NCBI RefSeq assembly: GCF_000220065.1
Contig: NZ_AFQU01000001.1
Span: 1,193,501-1,257,500 of the forward strand
Direction: 5' to 3'
DNA: 64,000 bases
From: Streptococcus sp. oral taxon 056 str. F0418
Lineage (GTDB): Bacteria > Bacillota > Bacilli > Lactobacillales > Streptococcaceae
Below are positions 49,096 to 58,770 of the stretch, in pieces. The notes under the pieces are model-generated. The model worked only from the letters and a program-made list of their open reading frames with translations. It had not been told where the DNA came from and ran no database searches. How positions within the stretch are numbered: the stretch's first letter is position 1; each line of letters begins with the position of its first letter. A program made the position numbers and the translations under genes.

Positions 49096-49749
49096 GTGGG
49101 TCAAAAAGTACATCCAATTGGTATGCGTGTCGGCATCATCCGTGATTGGGATGCCAAATGGTATGCTGAAAAAGAATACGCGGATTACCTTCATGAAGAT
49201 CTTGCAATCCGTAAATTCGTTCAAAAAGAATTAGCTGACGCAGCAGTTTCAACTATCGAAATCGAACGCGCAGTTAATAAAGTAAATGTTTCACTTCACA
49301 CTGCTAAACCTGGTATGGTTATCGGTAAAGGTGGAGCAAATGTTGATGCACTTCGTGCAAAACTTAACAAAATGACTGACAAACAAGTTCACATCAATAT
49401 CATTGAGATCAAATCACCAGATTTAGATGCTCATTTGGTTGGTGAAGGAATTGCTCGTCAATTGGAGCAACGTGTTGCTTTCCGTCGTGCGCAAAAACAA
49501 GCAATCCAACGTGCAATGCGTGCTGGAGCTAAAGGAATCAAAACTCAAGTATCAGGTCGTTTGAACGGTGCAGATATCGCTCGTAGCGAAGGATACTCTG
49601 AAGGAACTGTTCCACTTCACACACTTCGTGCGGATATCGATTATGCTTGGGAAGAAGCAGATACTACATACGGTAAACTTGGTGTTAAAGTATGGATCTA
49701 CCGTGGTGAAGTTCTTCCAGCTCGTAAAAACACTAAAGGAGGTAAATAA
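49096..49749 (+). CDS. rpsC: 30S ribosomal protein S3
   Basis: 217 residues, GTG start (AAGGAGG upstream). KH domain [15 protein letters not shown]; forms part of the mRNA entry channel with S4 and S5 and helps unwind mRNA. Confidence 0.98.
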   Translation: MGQKVHPIGMRVGIIRDWDAKWYAEKEYADYLHEDLAIRKFVQKELADAAVSTIEIERAVNKVNVSLHTAKPGMVIGKGGANVDALRAKLNKMTDKQVHINIIEIKSPDLDAHLVGEGIARQLEQRVAFRRAQKQAIQRAMRAGAKGIKTQVSGRLNGADIARSEGYSEGTVPLHTLRADIDYAWEEADTTYGKLGVKVWIYRGEVLPARKNTKGGK

Positions 49750-49752
49750 CCA

Positions 49753-50166
49753 ATGTTAGTACCTAAACGTGTTAAACACCGTCGTGAATTCCGTGGAAAA
49801 ATGCGCGGTGAAGCAAAAGGTGGAAAAGAAGTAGCATTCGGTGAATACGGTCTTCAAGCTACAACTAGCCACTGGATCACTAACCGCCAAATCGAAGCTG
49901 CTCGTATCGCCATGACTCGTTATATGAAACGTGGTGGTAAAGTTTGGATTAAAATCTTCCCACACAAATCATACACTGCTAAAGCTATCGGTGTACGTAT
50001 GGGATCTGGTAAAGGTGCTCCAGAAGGATGGGTAGCACCAGTTAAACGTGGTAAAGTTATGTTCGAAGTTGCAGGTGTTTCAGAAGAAATTGCTCGCGAA
50101 GCACTTCGTCTTGCAAGTCACAAATTGCCAGTTAAATGCAAATTTGTAAAACGTGAAGCAGAATAA
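49753..50166 (+). CDS. rplP: 50S ribosomal protein L16
   Basis: 137 residues. Contacts tRNA at the A site. [18 protein letters not shown] start and [19 protein letters not shown] block. Its SD is in the last codons of rpsC (GGAGG). Confidence 0.98.
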   Translation: MLVPKRVKHRREFRGKMRGEAKGGKEVAFGEYGLQATTSHWITNRQIEAARIAMTRYMKRGGKVWIKIFPHKSYTAKAIGVRMGSGKGAPEGWVAPVKRGKVMFEVAGVSEEIAREALRLASHKLPVKCKFVKREAE

Positions 50167-50175
50167 GGAGAAAGC

Positions 50176-50382
50176 ATGAAACTTAATGAAGTAAAAGAAT
50201 TTGTTAAAGAACTTCGTGGTCTTTCTCAAGAAGAACTCGCGAAGCGTGAAAACGAATTAAAGAAAGAATTGTTTGAACTTCGTTTCCAAGCAGCTGCAGG
50301 TCAATTAGAACAGACAGCTCGTTTGAAAGAAGTGAAAAAACAAATCGCTCGTATCAAAACTGTTCAATCAGAAGTTAAATAA
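50176..50382 (+). CDS. rpmC: 50S ribosomal protein L29
   Basis: 68 residues, helical hairpin ([20 protein letters not shown]). Near the tunnel exit next to L23. Confidence 0.97.
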   Translation: MKLNEVKEFVKELRGLSQEELAKRENELKKELFELRFQAAAGQLEQTARLKEVKKQIARIKTVQSEVK

Positions 50383-50405
50383 TAGACTAGGGAAGGAGAA
50401 TTTCA

Positions 50406-50666
50406 ATGGAACGCAATAATCGTAAAGTTCTTGTCGGACGCGTTGTTTCTGACAAAATGGACAAAACAATCACAGTTGTAGTTGAAACAAAACGTAACCA
50501 CCCAGTCTATGGTAAACGTATTAACTACTCTAAGAAGTACAAAGCACATGACGAAAACAATGTTGCCAAAGAAGGCGATATCGTTCGTATCATGGAAACT
50601 CGTCCGCTTTCAGCTACTAAACGCTTCCGTCTTGTAGAAGTTGTTGAAGAAGCGGTCATCATCTAA
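50406..50666 (+). CDS. rpsQ: 30S ribosomal protein S17
   Basis: 86 residues, OB fold ([22 protein letters not shown]). Primary 16S-binding protein. 26 bases before rplN. Confidence 0.97.
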
Positions 50667-50691
50667 TCAAACCAGAAAGGAGAAAACTTAA

Positions 50692-51060
50692 ATGATTCAA
50701 ACAGAAACTCGTTTAAAAGTTGCCGATAACAGTGGCGCTCGCGAAATCTTGACAATCAAAGTTCTTGGTGGTTCAGGACGTAAGTTTGCTAATATCGGTG
50801 ATGTTATCGTTGCGTCTGTAAAACAAGCTACTCCTGGTGGTGCGGTTAAAAAAGGTGACGTTGTAAAAGCTGTTATTGTTCGTACTAAATCAGGTGCTCG
50901 TCGTAAAGATGGTTCATACATCAAATTCGATGAAAACGCTGCAGTTATTATCCGTGAAGATAAAACTCCTCGCGGAACACGTATCTTTGGCCCTGTTGCA
51001 CGTGAATTGCGTGATGGTGGCTTTATGAAGATCGTATCACTTGCCCCAGAAGTACTTTAA
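50692..51060 (+). CDS. rplN: 50S ribosomal protein L14
   Basis: 122 residues. [19 protein letters not shown] start; forms intersubunit bridges with 16S rRNA. In enterics it begins the spc operon; here no promoter is seen before it. Confidence 0.98.
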   Translation: MIQTETRLKVADNSGAREILTIKVLGGSGRKFANIGDVIVASVKQATPGGAVKKGDVVKAVIVRTKSGARRKDGSYIKFDENAAVIIREDKTPRGTRIFGPVARELRDGGFMKIVSLAPEVL

Positions 51061-51078
51061 TTTAAAAACAAACTAGTC

Positions 51079-51109
51079 CCCTGGATTATCCAGGGTGCCC
51101 GTTCAGGGC
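51079..51109 (+). other. Tandem hairpins in the rplN-rplX spacer
   Basis: CCCTGG (51079-51084) / CCAGGG (51090-51095) and GCCC (51097-51100) / GGGC (51106-51109), both with 5-base loops and no T-run. In enterics the S8 target that controls spc mRNA lies near rplE; these hairpins do not obviously mimic helix 21. Confidence 0.5.
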
Positions 51110-51132
51110 GTAAGAAATCAAAGGAGAACCTA

Positions 51133-51438
51133 ATGTTTGTAAAAAAAGGCGACAAAGTTCGCGTAATTGCTGGTAAAGACAAAGGTGTTGAAGCACTTGT
51201 TGTTACAGCTCTTCCAAAAGTAAACAAAGTTGTTGTTGAAGGTGTAAACATCGTTAAGAAACACCAAAAACCAAATAACGAACACCCTCAAGGTGCTATC
51301 GTGGAAAAAGAAGCACCAATCCATGTTTCAAACGTTCAAGTTTTGGATAAAAATGGAGTCGCAGGACGTGTTGGCTACAAATTTGTAGACGGCAAAAAAG
51401 TTCGTTATAACAAAAAATCAGGCGAAGTGCTTGACTAA
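51133..51438 (+). CDS. rplX: 50S ribosomal protein L24
   Basis: 101 residues. KOW motif ([18 protein letters not shown]). Early-assembly protein near the tunnel exit. Confidence 0.98.
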
Positions 51439-51461
51439 TCACGAAGGAAAGGAGAAGTATA

Positions 51462-52004
51462 ATGGCAAATCGTTTAAAAGAAAAATATCTTAAAGAAGTA
51501 GTTCCTGCTTTGACTGAAAAGTTCAACTACTCATCTGTTATGGCTGTGCCAAAAGTGGATAAAATCGTTTTGAACATGGGTGTCGGTGACGCTGTATCAA
51601 ACGCTAAAAACCTTGAAAAAGCTGCTGAAGAATTGGCTCTTATCTCAGGTCAAAAACCACTTATCACTAAAGCTAAAAAATCAATCGCCGGCTTCCGTCT
51701 TCGTGAAGGTGTAGCGATCGGTGCTAAAGTAACCCTTCGTGGCGAACGTATGTATGAATTCTTGGATAAATTGGTTTCAGTTTCTCTTCCACGTGTTCGT
51801 GACTTCCACGGTGTTCCAACAAAATCTTTTGATGGACGCGGAAACTACACACTTGGTGTGAAAGAACAATTGATTTTCCCAGAAATCAACTTTGATGATG
51901 TTGATAAGACACGCGGTCTTGACATCGTTATCGTAACAACTGCTAACACTGACGAAGAGTCACGTGAATTGCTTACAGGCCTTGGAATGCCTTTTGCAAA
52001 ATAA
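51462..52004 (+). CDS. rplE: 50S ribosomal protein L5
   Basis: 180 residues. [20 protein letters not shown] start; binds 5S rRNA in the central protuberance. SD AAAGGAG. Confidence 0.98.
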
Positions 52005-52021
52005 TATAGGAGGTAAAACAA

Positions 52022-52207
52022 ATGGCTAAAAAATCAATGATTGCTAAGAACAAACGCCCAGCTAAGTTCTCTACGCAAGCTTATACTCGTTGTGAAAAAT
52101 GTGGTCGTCCACATTCTGTTTACCGCAAGTTTAAACTTTGCCGTGTTTGCTTCCGTGAATTAGCATATAAAGGACAAATCCCTGGCGTTACCAAAGCATC
52201 TTGGTAA
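52022..52207 (+). CDS. rpsZ: 30S ribosomal protein S14, zinc-binding short form
   Basis: 61 residues with the zinc cluster Cys24, Cys27, Cys40, Cys43 ([14 protein letters not shown]), so the zinc-containing type rather than the longer zinc-free paralogue used under zinc limitation. Also called rpsN. Followed by a 213-base structured spacer. Confidence 0.97.
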
Positions 52208-52220
52208 TATCATGATACAA

Positions 52221-52310
52221 AGAGCGTAACAACCGCAGCAAAAATAGAAAATTTGGTGAAGGAGCGATGCTCCAAAACAAATTTATCTTTTTTGCCTAGG
52301 TTGTAGCTTG
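52221..52310 (+). other. Hairpin family copy 1 (rpsZ-rpsH spacer)
   Basis: Nested helices: AGC/GCT, ACAACC (52229-52234) / GGTTGT (52299-52304), GCAAAAA (52238-52244) / TTTTTGC (52289-52295), bulged T52245, AGA/TCT, bulged A52285, AAATTTG (52249-52255) / CAAATTT (52278-52284), tip GGAGC-gat-GCTCC (52261-52273). Two further copies follow rpsH with the same bulges and compensatory changes. A small hairpin TTCGAAT / ATTCGAA (52313-52338), the palindrome TGTATCGATACA (52339-52350) and GCAAGT-gca-ACTTGC fill the rest of the spacer. Confidence 0.75.
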
Positions 52311-52420
52311 TGTTCGAATGAGAGTAATCTTATTCGAATGTATCGATACAATCTGAGCCTAGCTCAATCATTAACTAGCAAGTGCAACTTGCAAACTACT
52401 AGTAAGAGGAGAAATAAAAA

Positions 52421-52819
52421 ATGGTTATGACTGACCCAATTGCAGACTTTTTGACACGTATTCGTAATGCTAACCAAGCAAAACACGAAGTGCTTGAAGC
52501 TCCTGCATCAAATATCAAAAAAGGGATTGCTGAAATCCTTAAACGTGAAGGTTTTGTAAAAAACGTTGAGTTTATCGAAGATGACAAACAAGGTTTGATT
52601 CGTGTCTTCCTTAAATACGGTCAAAACGGTGAAAGAGTTATCACTGGTTTGAAACGTGTTTCTAAACCAGGACTTCGTGTTTACAAGAAACGTGAAGATC
52701 TTCCAAAAGTATTAAACGGACTTGGAATTGCTATCCTCTCAACATCTGAAGGTTTGCTAACTGATAAAGAAGCTCGCCAAAAGAATGTTGGTGGAGAAGT
52801 TATTGCTTACGTTTGGTAA
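52421..52819 (+). CDS. rpsH: 30S ribosomal protein S8
   Basis: 132 residues ([19 protein letters not shown]). Binds 16S helix 21 and is the spc operon autoregulator in enterics. Here it is flanked on both sides by copies of the same long hairpin, which raises the question of control around this gene. Confidence 0.98.
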   Translation: MVMTDPIADFLTRIRNANQAKHEVLEAPASNIKKGIAEILKREGFVKNVEFIEDDKQGLIRVFLKYGQNGERVITGLKRVSKPGLRVYKKREDLPKVLNGLGIAILSTSEGLLTDKEARQKNVGGEVIAYVW

Positions 52820-52830
52820 TTGATGATGTG

Positions 52831-52921
52831 AGAGCGTTAAAAGAATGCAGTGAAAATAGGAAGTTTGTAGCAGGAGCGATGCTTCAAGACAAACTTATCT
52901 TTTTCACCAAATTCTTAGCTC
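52831..52921 (+). other. Hairpin family copy 2 (rpsH-rplF spacer)
   Basis: GAGC (52832-52835) / GCTC, AAGAAT (52841-52846) / ATTCTT (52911-52916), GTGAAAA (52850-52856) / TTTTCAC (52901-52907), bulged T52857, AGG/TCT, bulged A52897, AAGTTTG (52861-52867) / CAAACTT (52890-52896), tip GGAGC-gat-GCTTC (52873-52885). Same plan as copy 1 with both arms changed together. Confidence 0.75.
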
Positions 52922-52940
52922 GAACTCAAATCAGATACAA

Positions 52941-53028
52941 AGCTCGTGAAGAACAAAGCAAAATTAGGAAGTTGGAGCAGTTTGTTTACAAACAAGCCAA
53001 CTTATCTATTTTGCACAGTTCTTAGAGC
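52941..53028 (+). other. Hairpin family copy 3 (rpsH-rplF spacer)
   Basis: GCTC (52942-52945) / GAGC (53025-53028), AAGAAC (52949-52954) / GTTCTT (53018-53023), GCAAAAT (52958-52964) / ATTTTGC (53008-53014), bulged T52965, AGG/TCT, bulged A53004, AAGTTGG (52969-52975) / CCAACTT (52997-53003), tip GTTTG / CAAAC (52980-52993). A perfect hairpin GTTCAAT / ATTGAAC (53031-53050) follows, as after copy 1. Confidence 0.75.
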
Positions 53029-53126
53029 GTGTTCAATTCAGCGATTGAACTTAATAAGTATCTTTAACCCCCACCCCCGTGAAAACTGGCCATCAAGGCC
53101 TGACAATTTAACAGGAGAAAATAAAC

Positions 53127-53663
53127 ATGTCACGTATTGGTAATAAAGTTATTGTGTTGCCTGCTGGTGTTGAAATCACTAACAATGGCAACGTTGTAAC
53201 TGTAAAAGGACCTAAAGGAGAACTTACTCGTGAGTTCTCAAAAGATATTGAAATCCGTGTGGAAGGTACTGAAGTAACACTTCACCGTCCAAACGATTCA
53301 AAAGAAATGAAAACTATCCACGGTACTACTCGTGCCCTTTTGAACAACATGGTTATTGGTGTTTCAGAAGGATTCAAGAAAGAACTTGAAATGCGTGGGG
53401 TTGGTTACCGTGCACAACTTCAAGGAAAGAAACTTGTCTTGGCTGTTGGTAAATCTCATCCAGATGAAGTAGAAGCTCCAGAAGGAATTACTTTTGAACT
53501 TCCAAACCCAACAACTATCGTTGTCAGCGGAATTTCAAAAGAAGCTGTTGGACAAACAGCTGCTTATGTTCGTAGCTTGCGTGCTCCAGAACCATATAAA
53601 GGTAAAGGTATCCGCTACGTTGGTGAATTTGTTCGCCGTAAAGAAGGTAAAACTGGTAAATAA
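53127..53663 (+). CDS. rplF: 50S ribosomal protein L6
   Basis: 178 residues ([17 protein letters not shown]). Near the L7/L12 stalk base and sarcin-ricin loop. ACAGGAG ribosome site. Confidence 0.98.
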   Translation: MSRIGNKVIVLPAGVEITNNGNVVTVKGPKGELTREFSKDIEIRVEGTEVTLHRPNDSKEMKTIHGTTRALLNNMVIGVSEGFKKELEMRGVGYRAQLQGKKLVLAVGKSHPDEVEAPEGITFELPNPTTIVVSGISKEAVGQTAAYVRSLRAPEPYKGKGIRYVGEFVRRKEGKTGK

Positions 53664-53671
53664 TGTGATAT

Positions 53672-53719
53672 GGTTGATTTTCAACCCTGTCCCTTATTTC
53701 CAACTTTGTGCCTAGGCAC
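53672..53719 (+). other. Hairpin and palindrome in the rplF-rplR spacer
   Basis: GGTTGA-ttt-TCAACC (53672-53686) and the perfect palindrome GTGCCTAGGCAC (53708-53719). No T-run. Confidence 0.45.
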
Positions 53720-53744
53720 TCATTAAAATTAAGAGGTGAAAATT

Positions 53745-54101
53745 GTGATTACGAAACCAGATAAAAACAAAGTCCGCCAAAAACGCCACCGTCGTGTACG
53801 CGGAAAACTCTCTGGAACTGCTGATCGCCCACGTTTGAACGTATTCCGTTCTAATACAGGCATCTACGCTCAAGTGATTGATGACGTAGCGGGTGTAACG
53901 CTCGCAAGCGCTTCAACTCTTGACAAAGAAGTTTCAAAAGGAACTAAAACTGAACAAGCCGTTGTTGTTGGTAAACTCGTTGCTGAACGTGCAGTTGCTA
54001 AAGGTATTTCTGAAGTGGTGTTTGACCGCGGTGGATATCTCTATCACGGACGTGTAAAAGCTTTGGCTGATGCAGCTCGTGAAAACGGATTGAAATTCTA
54101 A
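53745..54101 (+). CDS. rplR: 50S ribosomal protein L18
   Basis: 118 residues from the GTG at 53745, which follows AAGAGGTG by seven bases and gives the family length; a GTG at 53736 lies in the SD. Binds 5S rRNA with L5 ([19 protein letters not shown]). Confidence 0.96.
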   Translation: MITKPDKNKVRQKRHRRVRGKLSGTADRPRLNVFRSNTGIYAQVIDDVAGVTLASASTLDKEVSKGTKTEQAVVVGKLVAERAVAKGISEVVFDRGGYLYHGRVKALADAARENGLKF

Positions 54102-54119
54102 TAGGGAGGACACTAGAAA

Positions 54120-54614
54120 ATGGCATTTAAAGACAATGCAGTTGAACTTGAAGAACGCGTAGTTGCGATTAACCGTGTTACGAAAGTTGTTAAAGGTGGA
54201 CGTCGTCTTCGTTTTGCAGCTCTTGTAGTTGTCGGTGACCGCAATGGTCGTGTAGGCTTCGGTACTGGTAAAGCTCAAGAAGTACCAGAAGCAATTCGCA
54301 AGGCAGTTGAAGATGCGAAGAAAAACTTGATTGAAGTACCAATGGTTGGTACAACAATTCCTCACGAAGTTCTTTCAGAATTTGGTGGAGCTAAAGTATT
54401 GTTGAAACCAGCTGTAGAAGGTTCTGGAGTTGCTGCTGGCGGTGCTGTTCGTGCCGTTATCGAATTGGCAGGTGTGGCAGATGTAACATCTAAATCACTT
54501 GGTTCTAACACTCCAATCAACATTGTTCGTGCAACTGTTGAAGGTTTGAAACAACTAAAACGCGCTGAAGAAGTTGCTGCCCTTCGTGGTATTTCAGTTT
54601 CTGACTTAGCATAA
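54120..54614 (+). CDS. rpsE: 30S ribosomal protein S5
   Basis: 164 residues. Double-stranded RNA-binding-like N-terminus ([22 protein letters not shown]), [17 protein letters not shown] core. Decoding accuracy and mRNA entry. Confidence 0.98.
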   Translation: MAFKDNAVELEERVVAINRVTKVVKGGRRLRFAALVVVGDRNGRVGFGTGKAQEVPEAIRKAVEDAKKNLIEVPMVGTTIPHEVLSEFGGAKVLLKPAVEGSGVAAGGAVRAVIELAGVADVTSKSLGSNTPINIVRATVEGLKQLKRAEEVAALRGISVSDLA

Positions 54615-54627
54615 GAAAGGGGATCAC

Positions 54628-54810
54628 ATGGCTCAAATTAAAATTACTTTGACTAAGTCTCCAATCGGACGCATCCCGTCACAACGTAAAACTGTTGTAG
54701 CACTTGGACTTGGCAAATTAAACAGCTCAGTTATCAAAGAAGATAATCCAGCAGTACGTGGTATGATTACTGCAGTATCACATTTGGTTACTGTTGAAGA
54801 AGTTAAATAA
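54628..54810 (+). CDS. rpmD: 50S ribosomal protein L30
   Basis: 60 residues ([21 protein letters not shown]). Short bacterial form. A 155-base structured spacer follows. Confidence 0.97.
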   Translation: MAQIKITLTKSPIGRIPSQRKTVVALGLGKLNSSVIKEDNPAVRGMITAVSHLVTVEEVK

Positions 54811-54847
54811 GCATTGCAGATTTAACAACTTTAAAATTGAAATACAT

Positions 54848-54927
54848 TAGGGGATGGGAGTTTCTCAGCCCCTAAAACTGAATATATGTATAGGCGAGTT
54901 TGTATAGGAGACACCTTTTCTCCTATA
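54848..54927 (+). other. Two hairpins in the rpmD-rplO spacer
   Basis: TAGGGG (54848-54853) / CCCCTA (54869-54874) and TATAGGAG (54903-54910) / CTCCTATA (54920-54927), both perfect. The first loop can add GAG/CTC pairs. Not followed by T-runs long enough for termination. Confidence 0.5.
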
Positions 54928-54965
54928 TGAGCGCTAGCATTTTACAAAAGAGGAGAAATTAAATA

Positions 54966-55406
54966 ATGAAACTTCATGAATTACAACCTGCTGCAGGTTC
55001 TCGTAAAGTACGCAACCGCGTTGGTCGTGGTACATCATCAGGTAACGGTAAAACTTCTGGCCGTGGTCAAAAAGGTCAAAAAGCTCGTAGCGGTGGCGGA
55101 GTTCGCCTTGGTTTTGAAGGTGGACAAACTCCATTGTTCCGTCGTCTTCCAAAACGTGGCTTCTTAAACGTTAACCGTAAAGAATATGCTATTGTAAACC
55201 TTGATCAGTTGAATGCTTTTGAAGATGGTGCAGAAGTGACACCAGTAGTACTTGTAGAATCAGGTATTGTAAAAGCTGAAAAATCTGGCGTTAAAATTCT
55301 TGGTAATGGAGAATTGACAAAGAAATTAACTGTGAAAGCAGCTAAATTCTCTAAATCTGCTGAAGAAGCTATCACTGCTAAAGGTGGTTCAGTGGAAGTC
55401 ATCTAA
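54966..55406 (+). CDS. rplO: 50S ribosomal protein L15
   Basis: 146 residues ([22 protein letters not shown], then a Gly-rich [19 protein letters not shown] tail that threads into 23S rRNA). 13 bases before secY. Confidence 0.98.
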   Translation: MKLHELQPAAGSRKVRNRVGRGTSSGNGKTSGRGQKGQKARSGGGVRLGFEGGQTPLFRRLPKRGFLNVNRKEYAIVNLDQLNAFEDGAEVTPVVLVESGIVKAEKSGVKILGNGELTKKLTVKAAKFSKSAEEAITAKGGSVEVI

Positions 55407-55419
55407 GTGAGGTGACCAA

Positions 55420-56730
55420 ATGTTTTTCAAACTATTAAAAGACGCATTAAAGATTAAGCAAGTACGATCCAAAATTTTGTTTACAATTTTCATTATTTTG
55501 GTTTTCCGTATTGGTACAACAATCACGGTTCCTGGGGTCAATGCGAAAAGTTTAGAGGCTTTAAGTGGCCTATCTTTCCTGAACATGTTAAGTTTGGTGT
55601 CGGGAAATGCGATGAAGAACTTTTCAATTTTTGCTTTAGGAGTGAGCCCGTATATCACGGCTTCGATTGTTGTTCAGCTTCTTCAAATGGATTTGCTTCC
55701 TAAGTTTGTCGAATGGGGCAAGCAAGGAGAAGTAGGTCGTAGGAAGCTCAATCAGGCGACGCGTTATATTTCTCTTTTCTTGGCCTTTGTCCAATCTATA
55801 GGTATCACAGCAGGTTTTAATACTTTATCAAGTACAAAACTAGTGCCAACACCAAATTGGCAAACTTATCTTTTTATCGGGTGTATCTTAACAACAGGTT
55901 CGATAATTGTGGTTTGGTTAGGTGAACAGATTACAGATAAAGGATATGGAAATGGCGTATCAATGATTATCTTTGCGGGAATCGTTGCGTCATTCCCAGA
56001 GATGATTAAGAGTATTTATGAAGATTATTTTGTCAATGTGCCAAGCGACAGAATTCAATCTTCTCTTATCTTCGTTGCTTGTTTGATTGTTGCTGTTTTA
56101 ATTATCGTCTATTTTACAACTTATGTACAACAAGCGGAATACAAAATTCCAATTCAATATACAAAGATTGCACAAGGCGCTCCATCAAGTTCTTACCTTC
56201 CTTTAAAGGTAAATCCAGCTGGAGTTATCCCAGTTATCTTTGCAAGTTCGATTACTGCGGCACCAGCTGCTATTCTGCAATTTTTAAGTGCAACTCAGCA
56301 TGATGCACAGTGGGTTCGAACGCTTCAAGATTTACTTGCTACGACTACACCTAGTGGGATGGCTATGTATGCGGTGCTGATTATTTTATTTACATTCTTC
56401 TACACATTTGTTCAAATCAATCCAGAGAAGACTGCAGAAAATCTTCAGAAAAGTGGCGCATATATTCCAGGTGTACGTCCAGGTAAAGGTACAGAACAAT
56501 ATATGTCGAAACTACTTCGCAGGCTTGCGACAGTTGGATCGCTATTCTTAGGCTTCATTTCAATTATTCCGATTATTGCAAAAGATTTGTTTGGATTATC
56601 AGACACGGTCGCATTGGGAGGAACCAGTCTTTTGATTATCATCGCAACTGGTATCGAAGGAATGAAACAATTGGAAGGATATTTACTGAAGAGAAAATAT
56701 ACCGGCTTTATGAATACAACGACAAAATAG
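55420..56730 (+). CDS. secY: Protein translocase subunit SecY
   Basis: 436 residues, ten membrane helices. Channel of the Sec translocon. The plug region after helix 1 and the conserved cytoplasmic loop motifs QAEYKIPIQYTK and RPGKGTEQYMSKLLRR are present. Canonical SecY, not the accessory SecY2. Terminator-like hairpin follows. Confidence 0.98.
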   Translation: MFFKLLKDALKIKQVRSKILFTIFIILVFRIGTTITVPGVNAKSLEALSGLSFLNMLSLVSGNAMKNFSIFALGVSPYITASIVVQLLQMDLLPKFVEWGKQGEVGRRKLNQATRYISLFLAFVQSIGITAGFNTLSSTKLVPTPNWQTYLFIGCILTTGSIIVVWLGEQITDKGYGNGVSMIIFAGIVASFPEMIKSIYEDYFVNVPSDRIQSSLIFVACLIVAVLIIVYFTTYVQQAEYKIPIQYTKIAQGAPSSSYLPLKVNPAGVIPVIFASSITAAPAAILQFLSATQHDAQWVRTLQDLLATTTPSGMAMYAVLIILFTFFYTFVQINPEKTAENLQKSGAYIPGVRPGKGTEQYMSKLLRRLATVGSLFLGFISIIPIIAKDLFGLSDTVALGGTSLLIIIATGIEGMKQLEGYLLKRKYTGFMNTTTK

Positions 56731-56767
56731 GAATAGGTTGACATAGTCAACCTTCTATTTTGTTTTT
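56724..56767 (+). terminator. Hairpin with T-run between secY and adk
   Basis: AGGTTGAC (56735-56742) / GTCAACCT (56746-56753) inside an outer AAAATAG (56724-56730) / CTATTTT (56755-56761), then GTTTTT. The left arm includes the secY stop. Probably a partial terminator separating the spc block from adk-infA. Confidence 0.75.
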
Positions 56768-56824
56768 GAATAAGTTTATTAACCGGTGTAATAGATTTAT
56801 TGAAAAACGAAAAGGAGAATAAAT

Positions 56825-57463
56825 ATGAATCTTTTAATCATGGGATTACCTGGTGCCGGAAAAGGAACACAGGCAGCAAAAATTGTAGAAAACTTTAAGG
56901 TGGCGCATATTTCAACTGGTGATATGTTCCGTGCTGCGATGGCAAACCAAACAGAAATGGGTCTACTTGCGAAGTCTTATATCGACAAAGGTGAGTTGGT
57001 TCCAGATAATGTTACAAATGGAATCGTTAAAGAGCGTTTAGCTCAAGCAGACATCAAGGAATCTGGCTTCTTATTAGATGGCTTTCCTCGAACAATTGAT
57101 CAAGCACATGCTTTAGATGAAATATTAGAAGAACTCGGAATCAAGTTGGATGGTGTTATCAACATCGAAGTGGATCCTAACAGCCTTTTGGAGCGGCTGA
57201 GCGGTCGTATCATTCACAGAGAAACTGGCGAGACCTTCCATAAAGTATTTAATCCACCAGTGGATTATAAAGAAGAAGATTACTATCAACGCGAAGATGA
57301 TAAGCCCGAAACGGTGAAACGTCGTCTTGATGTGAATATCGCTCAAGGGGAGCCAATCCTCGCACATTACCGCCAGATGAATCTAGTTCATGATATCCAA
57401 GGAAATCAAGATATTAATGATGTATTTACAGACATTAAAAAAGTCTTGGAAAAATTGAAATAA
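56825..57463 (+). CDS. adk: Adenylate kinase
   Basis: 212 residues. P-loop GLPGAGKGT at 7-15; LID with [15 protein letters not shown], lacking the four zinc cysteines of Bacillus Adk, as usual in streptococci. Converts AMP plus ATP to two ADP. Confidence 0.98.
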   Translation: MNLLIMGLPGAGKGTQAAKIVENFKVAHISTGDMFRAAMANQTEMGLLAKSYIDKGELVPDNVTNGIVKERLAQADIKESGFLLDGFPRTIDQAHALDEILEELGIKLDGVINIEVDPNSLLERLSGRIIHRETGETFHKVFNPPVDYKEEDYYQREDDKPETVKRRLDVNIAQGEPILAHYRQMNLVHDIQGNQDINDVFTDIKKVLEKLK

Positions 57464-57478
57464 AAGCGTTTTTCACAC

Positions 57479-57507
57479 TTGCAATATTTGACAAGTAGTG
57501 ATACAAT
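57479..57507 (+). promoter_or_regulatory. infA-rpmJ-rpsM promoter
   Basis: TTGCAA (57479-57484), 17 bases, TACAAT (57502-57507) with TG (extended -10). The leader contains a TACCTC (57531-57536) / GAGGTA (57545-57550) hairpin just before the infA SD. Confidence 0.7.
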
Positions 57508-57580
57508 GAATTAGTCTGACTTATAATTGTTACCTCTGTGTCTAGAGGTACTAAATCAAAATTTAGGGAGGTACTTTTGC

Positions 57581-57799
57581 GTGGCAAAAGATGATGTGAT
57601 CGAAGTCGAAGGCAAGGTAGTTGATACAATGCCTAACGCAATGTTTACGGTTGAACTTGAAAATGGACATCAGATTTTAGCAACAGTTTCTGGTAAAATT
57701 CGTAAAAACTATATTCGTATTTTAGCGGGAGACCGTGTTACTGTCGAAATGAGTCCGTACGATTTGACTCGTGGACGGATCACTTACCGCTTTAAATAA
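57581..57799 (+). CDS. infA: Translation initiation factor IF-1
   Basis: 72 residues from the GTG at 57581 (GGGAGG upstream). OB fold: [21 protein letters not shown]. The longer frame start at 57527 covers the leader and is rejected. Confidence 0.97.
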   Translation: MAKDDVIEVEGKVVDTMPNAMFTVELENGHQILATVSGKIRKNYIRILAGDRVTVEMSPYDLTRGRITYRFK

Positions 57800-57823
57800 T
57801 GGAAAAACTTGGAGGATTAAGAA

Positions 57824-57940
57824 ATGAAAGTAAGACCATCGGTCAAACCAATTTGCGAATACTGCAAAGTTATTCGTCGTAATGGTCGTGTTATGGTTAT
57901 TTGCCCTGCAAATCCAAAACACAAACAACGTCAAGGTTAA
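57824..57940 (+). CDS. rpmJ: 50S ribosomal protein L36
   Basis: 38 residues: [20 protein letters not shown], with zinc ligands Cys11, Cys14, Cys27 and His33, so the zinc form. SD GGAGG. Last large-subunit protein in the block. Confidence 0.97.
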
Positions 57941-57956
57941 TTAGAAAGGAGAAAGC

Positions 57957-58322
57957 ATGGCTCGTATTGCTGGAGTTGATATTCCAAATGACAAACGTGT
58001 AGTCGTTTCGTTGACTTATGTATATGGTATCGGTCTTCCAACTTCTAAGAAGATTTTGGCTGCTGCTGGAATTTCTGAAGATGTTCGTGTTAAAGACTTG
58101 ACACCAGATCAAGAAGACGCTATCCGTCGTGAAGTGGACGCTATCAAAGTTGAAGGTGACCTTCGTCGTGAAGTAAACCTAAACATCAAACGTTTAATGG
58201 AAATCGGTTCATATCGTGGAATCCGTCATCGTCGTGGACTTCCTGTTCGTGGACAAAACACTAAAAACAACGCTCGCACTCGTAAAGGTAAAGCTGTTGC
58301 GATTGCTGGTAAGAAAAAATAA
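57957..58322 (+). CDS. rpsM: 30S ribosomal protein S13
   Basis: 121 residues ([21 protein letters not shown]). Head protein contacting the P-site tRNA and L5. C-terminal basic tail [15 protein letters not shown]. Confidence 0.98.
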   Translation: MARIAGVDIPNDKRVVVSLTYVYGIGLPTSKKILAAAGISEDVRVKDLTPDQEDAIRREVDAIKVEGDLRREVNLNIKRLMEIGSYRGIRHRRGLPVRGQNTKNNARTRKGKAVAIAGKKK

Positions 58323-58341
58323 TATAAGGAGGTAAAAAGTC

Positions 58342-58725
58342 TTGGCTAAACCAACACGTAAACGTCGTGTGAAGAAAAATATCGAATCTGGTATTGCTCA
58401 TATTCACGCAACATTTAATAACACTATTGTTATGATTACTGATGTGCATGGTAATGCAATTGCTTGGTCATCTGCTGGAGCTCTTGGTTTTAAAGGTTCT
58501 CGTAAATCTACACCATTTGCTGCCCAAATGGCATCTGAAGCTGCAGCTAAATCTGCACAAGAACACGGTCTTAAATCAGTTGAAGTTACTGTTAAAGGTC
58601 CAGGTTCTGGTCGTGAGTCAGCTATTCGTGCTCTTGCTGCCGCTGGTCTTGAAGTAACAGCTATTCGTGATGTGACTCCTGTACCACACAATGGTGCTCG
58701 TCCTCCAAAACGTCGCCGTGTATAA
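58342..58725 (+). CDS. rpsK: 30S ribosomal protein S11
   Basis: 127 residues, UUG start with AAGGAGG ten bases upstream; no in-frame ATG lies near. Platform protein ([17 protein letters not shown]). The rare start codon may limit output. Confidence 0.97.
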
Positions 58726-58770
58726 TCATATCCAATTACACTGCTTTTCGTTTAAGAGGGAGTTAACTAA

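Noticed and set aside
52221..53028. Possible CRISPR array from repeated segments around rpsH
   Set aside because: Repeats are imperfect, each is itself a long hairpin, spacing is irregular and a gene lies between; no cas genes.
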